The notes beneath the pieces are model-generated. The model saw nothing but the letters and a program-made list of their open reading frames with translations, made no database searches and had not been told where the DNA came from. 64,000 nucleotides of DNA from an uncultured Spirochaetaceae bacterium. GTDB taxonomy: Bacteria > Spirochaetota > Spirochaetia > Sphaerochaetales > Sphaerochaetaceae. A program made the position numbers and the translations under genes. Location: assembly GCA_944390015.1 (NCBI GenBank), contig CALXOL010000001.1, forward strand, positions 62,001 to 126,000. Direction: 5' to 3'. This document shows positions 60,696 to 64,000 of this stretch, piece by piece; position 1 is the first letter of the stretch; every line of letters starts with the position of its first letter.

Positions 60696-61451
60696 TGCAT
60701 CATGCATCAAGTGCAAAGCAAGGGAAATAAGGAAGAGAACTGCGGAAGGGATTAAAACCAGAGATGGATGGCTTAGAAGAAGAGGCCTTCCTTCCGAGAG
60801 CATCCCTCCGATTGAAGGTAACAACACGGGGATTCCTGCACCGAGGAAAGAGAGGGCTGATTCCGTGAGGATGGAAGAAGAGAATATGCTTATACTCTGC
60901 GTTAGTACTTCCTTCCTCATCTGAGGAATAATATGCCTTACGGCTATCTCCAGATCACCCATTCCTTCCGCTTTTGCATAAAGTACGAACTCCTCTTTTT
61001 TTATGATCGTAATCCTTGAATACGCAGTACGGGCGATATCGGGGATGTGAGAGATGGAAATGGAGATAAAAATCACCATAAATCCAGGACGGAATACAGA
61101 AGAGAGAAACAATGCGAGTATTATCGGGTTAAGACTCTTCATCGTATTTGAAACGAGAAAAGACAAAGAGGAGACAATACCTTTGCGATCCATCAGGAAT
61201 GCAATTAATAGTCCCACTATAGTCGTTGTAACGGTTATCAGAGAGGATAATGCGATAGATATCAGAGAGCCGAATGAAAGACGGGAAAGAACATCTCTTC
61301 CATAAATATCAGTCCCAAAAGGATGAGAAAGAGATGGAGGAAAAAGGGATGAATCCATATCCACCTCCGATATTCCTGCCGTAAGGAAGAAAAAGAGGAG
61401 TAGAGAGAAGAAGAATGCAGAGGATGCAATGAGTTTTCTCTTATCTACCAT
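60678..61451 (-). CDS. Peptide/nickel ABC transporter permease (DppC type)
   Basis: About 257 aa, inner membrane, six helices. Family blocks: SLSHPFGTDIYGRDVLSRLS near residue 45, the coupling region EFVLYAKAEGMGDLEIAVRH, and ESALSFLGAGIPVLLPSIGG. ATG 61451 is used, with AGGGGGGAG just upstream; a GTG at 61469 is the alternative. It overlaps the DppB-type gene. No ATPases follow; the operon meets recR tail to tail. Confidence 0.9.
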   Translation of the reverse strand: MVDKRKLIASSAFFFSLLLFFFLTAGISEVDMDSSLFPPSLSHPFGTDIYGRDVLSRLSFGSLISIALSSLITVTTTIVGLLIAFLMDRKGIVSSLSFLVSNTMKSLNPIILALFLSSVFRPGFMVIFISISISHIPDIARTAYSRITIIKKEEFVLYAKAEGMGDLEIAVRHIIPQMRKEVLTQSISIFSSSILTESALSFLGAGIPVLLPSIGGMLSEGRPLLLSHPSLVLIPSAVLFLISLALHLMHDALDFDS

Positions 61452-62400
61452 ACTCTCCCCCCTTTGCACTTATGGCATATATGATGATACGGGCTACTAT
61501 CATAGAGAGCGCAACGGCAAGAGACACAATCATCATGATAATCGTAATTACTGAAACATCTCGCTGAAGGCACGCAGAGACGGCAAGGCTACCAAGGCCA
61601 GGGACTGCAAAGACCGTCTCTGTTACTGCACTTCCTGCTATTAAAGAGGCTATGGACTGCGAAAAAAGTGCTATCAAAGATACGGATGCAGGAGCAAACG
61701 CATCTGTCAGTATTACTCTTTTCCTACTTTTTCCTCGAGCAAGAGAACCTAGAACATAGCTCTTATGCATCTGATCCGATAGACTCCTCTTCAACACCCT
61801 TATATAAAGAGCGGAGTGCATCAGCGTAAGAGAGAGGGAGGGAAGGAAAAGAGTTCTGATATTCCCTATAACCGATGTACGCATCGAAATGAATCCACTA
61901 CTCGGAAAGAGTGGAATATAAATGGAAAAACATAGCATTAAAATTATAGCAAGGAAAAAAGACGGGAGGCTGAATATAATCAGAATGAGAGCATCGGAAA
62001 ACCTATCTGCAAATCCTTTTTCCTTCCTGATGCAAAAGAGGGAGACCGGAATAGAAACCAATAAGGAAAGGACGAGAGTAATAATCATTATCTCAACGGT
62101 GACAGAAGCTCTCTGAGCTATGAGGGCCCTTATATCATAACCGTTAATAGTCCGCCCCCAATTGAGGGTGAAGAAATTTCTCAGGAAAACGATATACCTG
62201 GATAGAATTGGCTCATCATATCCAAGAGAAGAAGAGAGTTTTAAGACATCTTCCTCTCTTGCATTATCCCCAAGAACATAATAGCTTATGTTTCCCGAAG
62301 ATAGGGAAGAAAGGAAAAATACAGCAAAAGAGATGATGATGAGAGAAAGGGCAACAAGCAGTATCTCTCTTAGTAATTTAACCCTCAAGCCGCCTTGCAT
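61441..62400 (-). CDS. Peptide/nickel ABC transporter permease (DppB type)
   Basis: A 319-aa permease with six helices. Visible: ILSRYIVFLRNFFTLNWGRT near residue 65, SLPSFFLAIILMLCFSIYIP, the coupling loop MHKSYVLGSLARGKSRKRVI, and AVTETVFAVPGLGSLAVSAC at the C-terminus. The start is uncertain: ATG 62400 lies inside the binding-protein gene, and a TTG at 62388 also fits. Coupled by overlaps to the genes on both sides. Confidence 0.9.
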   Translation of the reverse strand: MQGGLRVKLLREILLVALSLIIISFAVFFLSSLSSGNISYYVLGDNAREEDVLKLSSSLGYDEPILSRYIVFLRNFFTLNWGRTINGYDIRALIAQRASVTVEIMIITLVLSLLVSIPVSLFCIRKEKGFADRFSDALILIIFSLPSFFLAIILMLCFSIYIPLFPSSGFISMRTSVIGNIRTLFLPSLSLTLMHSALYIRVLKRSLSDQMHKSYVLGSLARGKSRKRVILTDAFAPASVSLIALFSQSIASLIAGSAVTETVFAVPGLGSLAVSACLQRDVSVITIIMMIVSLAVALSMIVARIIIYAISAKGGEYGR

Positions 62401-63889
62401 TCCAGAAATGATTACCGTCCTCCTCTATTATCCCGCTTATTGTAGCCGAAGATGCATTTATCGTACTATAGTGCCCGGGTACAATCACGGGAACATCATG
62501 CCAAAAGAAATACTGAGCCTCCTGCCATAGTAAGGAAGCTTCTTCGATGCTTTCCGCTTTAAAAAGCCGGTCAAGATACTCATCCTTTCTATCACTCTCA
62601 TACCAGCCAGGATACGTATCTAAAAGATAGAGTTTCATCGTCGGAAGAACTACAGAAGAGAATGCTGAAATGAAAAGGTCATATGAGTCCGGATTATTCC
62701 TCTCTTCAAGAAAACCGACCCAGTCCAAGACCTTTATCTCAACATTTATACCTATTCTCTTAAGCATTCCCTCCATCGCAACGGCTATTTTCTCCATGTT
62801 GGATAGGTTTGAAGTTAGTATTCTAAACGGACGACCATCATATGGCGACTCAGAAAGCGCCTTTTGCGCCTTCTCAAGATCCTCTTCTAGATATGGGTCT
62901 CCGGATACGGAAAAAAGGCTCTGCTCCTTCTCCATATAATCTGAATGAACGCTATAGCCGGATGTACCATAGCAAGCCTTCATCACTCCATCATAATCAA
63001 GAACGTATGCAACGGCACGACGAAAAGAAGGAGAAGATCCAAGCATGCTGCGCTTGTTAAATACCAATGCGATAGATCCGCTTTCCTCTCCTCCCAGAAG
63101 TCGGATGTCCTCATTCTTCTCAAGATCTGGAATGTCATAACTCATGACATCGTTTATGAAATCATAGTCCCCCCTTTCAAGGCCAAGCCTTCTAGTTGTT
63201 GAATCAGGGACGATATTGAAGATGATTTGTTCAAAATAAGCATGTTTTATACCGCTTATGCCATCATTATCCTCTCCATAAGCGCTGTAAGATGGGAATT
63301 TTCTCAATTTTATGCTTGTCCCCGGCTGAAATGATTCCAAGACATAAGGCCCCGTCCCAATAATATCGGTAATAAGCCCATACTCATTTTCTCTTAGCGA
63401 CTCCGCTTTAGCTATAACTGCGCTCTGCGGACTTGAAGCGATGAGATATATGAACAGATATAAAGGCCTCTCCGAATAGATTTCCACACCCGTCGGAGTT
63501 TCTATGAAACGAGAAGAGCCTGTCATATCAGAAGCTGGCTCATAGCTGTCTATGTACCTATTGAGTGAAGAGGCTACATCATGAGGACTCATAACCGAAC
63601 CATCATGCATCATCACATCATTCCTGATATCTATCGCAAGATATTTACCATCATCACTTAGCCTGTAAGACGAGGCGAGTTCATTTTTAATCTCTCCCCC
63701 ATCAAGAACAAAAAGCTTCTCATATACAGAGCCAATCAGGATGTCACGAAGAACACGACTACTCGATTTCATCACATCAAGAGAGGCCACATCCTGTGAT
63801 ATTGCTACATTCAAAACATCAGAATCTCTTTCCTCTCTACAAGATATAAAAAAAAGAAGAACAAATAGAATTAATAGGATTTTTCTCAT
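62378..63889 (-). CDS. Peptide ABC transporter substrate-binding lipoprotein (family 5)
   Basis: 503 aa. The signal peptide MRKILLILFVLLFFISC ends with the lipobox Cys. Family-5 features: NVAISQDVASLDVMKSSSRV, YLAIDIRNDVMMHDGSVMSP, IIGTGPYVLESFQPGTSIKL, RRAVAYVLDYDGVMKACYGT, and LEKAQKALSE. It would bind oligopeptides or a nickel-type complex; the ligand is not clear. No good Shine-Dalgarno sequence before the ATG. First of three overlapping genes; the ATPases are absent from the window. Confidence 0.9.
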   Translation of the reverse strand: MRKILLILFVLLFFISCREERDSDVLNVAISQDVASLDVMKSSSRVLRDILIGSVYEKLFVLDGGEIKNELASSYRLSDDGKYLAIDIRNDVMMHDGSVMSPHDVASSLNRYIDSYEPASDMTGSSRFIETPTGVEIYSERPLYLFIYLIASSPQSAVIAKAESLRENEYGLITDIIGTGPYVLESFQPGTSIKLRKFPSYSAYGEDNDGISGIKHAYFEQIIFNIVPDSTTRRLGLERGDYDFINDVMSYDIPDLEKNEDIRLLGGEESGSIALVFNKRSMLGSSPSFRRAVAYVLDYDGVMKACYGTSGYSVHSDYMEKEQSLFSVSGDPYLEEDLEKAQKALSESPYDGRPFRILTSNLSNMEKIAVAMEGMLKRIGINVEIKVLDWVGFLEERNNPDSYDLFISAFSSVVLPTMKLYLLDTYPGWYESDRKDEYLDRLFKAESIEEASLLWQEAQYFFWHDVPVIVPGHYSTINASSATISGIIEEDGNHFWNARRLEG

Positions 63890-63901
63890 CAGTAAAAACT
63901 C

Positions 63902-63921
63902 AGGCCATCAAAAGATGGCCT
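63902..63921 (-). terminator. Terminator of the partial gene at the right edge
   Basis: AGGCCATC-TTTT-GATGGCCT hairpin followed by GAGTTTTT on the minus strand, 4 nt after the stop at 63926. It separates that gene from the peptide transporter operon. Confidence 0.7.
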
Positions 63922-63925
63922 TCTA

Positions 63926-64000
63926 TCATAGTTTATCAATCAGCATTGAGCATTTTCCGCTCGGTATCGGAAGTGTCTTTTTCTTATCCTCATCAAGAAT
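63926..64000 (-). CDS. C-terminal end of an unidentified gene, cut by the window edge
   Basis: The last 24 codons and stop of a minus-strand frame that continues beyond the window: ILDEDKKKTLPIPSGKCSML then IDKL. Terminated by a hairpin directly after the stop, which supports a real gene. Too short to identify. Confidence 0.5.
   Translation of the reverse strand: MLDEDKKKTLPIPSGKCSMLIDKL

Overview
The window is a gene-dense bacterial chromosome segment of about 64 kb, moderate in G+C. I read it as a spirochaete (Spirochaetota), probably a gut or host-associated relative of Sphaerochaeta or Treponema. The evidence is a PnrA/TmpC-type nucleoside lipoprotein with its transporter, relaxed spirochaete-type lipoboxes, an FAGGGKESS-type sugar-binding protein, several TTG starts, and a poly-G contingency tract in an envelope protein gene. 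The genus is an inference; no rRNA is present.

Layout. 0-5.2 kb: end of rlmE, an MscS channel, htpG, a ROK-type regulator and an acidic lipoprotein, followed by a likely stand-alone small RNA. 5.6-10 kb: an esterase, an amino-acid ABC transporter without its ATPase, and a secreted propeller protein. 10.1-14.5 kb: the arginine operon argC-argJ-argB-argD behind tandem ARG boxes. 14.5-19.4 kb: an E2-like acyltransferase lacking its catalytic His, a GntR regulator with an orphan ABC ATPase, a flavodoxin-like protein, a ParB-like protein and a phosphoesterase. 19.5-25.2 kb: a purine nucleoside import and phosphorolysis operon. 25.2-29 kb: an A+T-rich island with two secreted proteins, the first carrying a G10 tract that would switch it off by slippage.

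29-51.9 kb is mostly a uronic-acid catabolic region. uxaB-uxaA-uxaC-kdgR lies on the plus strand. A minus-strand cluster holds a sugar ABC transporter, beta-glucuronidase, an alcohol dehydrogenase, a DUF2264 protein and a GH88 unsaturated glucuronyl hydrolase. kdgK and eda are divergent, and a PL22 oligogalacturonate lyase lies beyond. Together they release, import and convert hexuronates through 2-keto-3-deoxygluconate to pyruvate and glyceraldehyde 3-phosphate. Three KdgR-like palindromes sit before uxaB, between kdgK and eda, and upstream of the transporter cluster. Between kdgR and the GH88 gene is an AlbA_2/Schlafen-type gene flanked by 96-bp direct repeats. tdk and deoC are embedded near the end of this region.

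51.9-64 kb: a membrane-anchored Zn-ribbon Nudix protein with an aldo/keto reductase, a YigZ-family protein and a membrane protein; an M28 peptidase behind a SinI-like restriction endonuclease with no visible methyltransferase; five tRNA genes (four serine, one arginine); the SRP RNA; dnaX (with an A9 slippage site at the tau/gamma position), ybaB and recR; and a peptide ABC transporter without ATPases. A recurring feature is a sigma70-type -10 box 6-7 nt before an ATG that has no Shine-Dalgarno sequence, suggesting that several genes here are leaderless.
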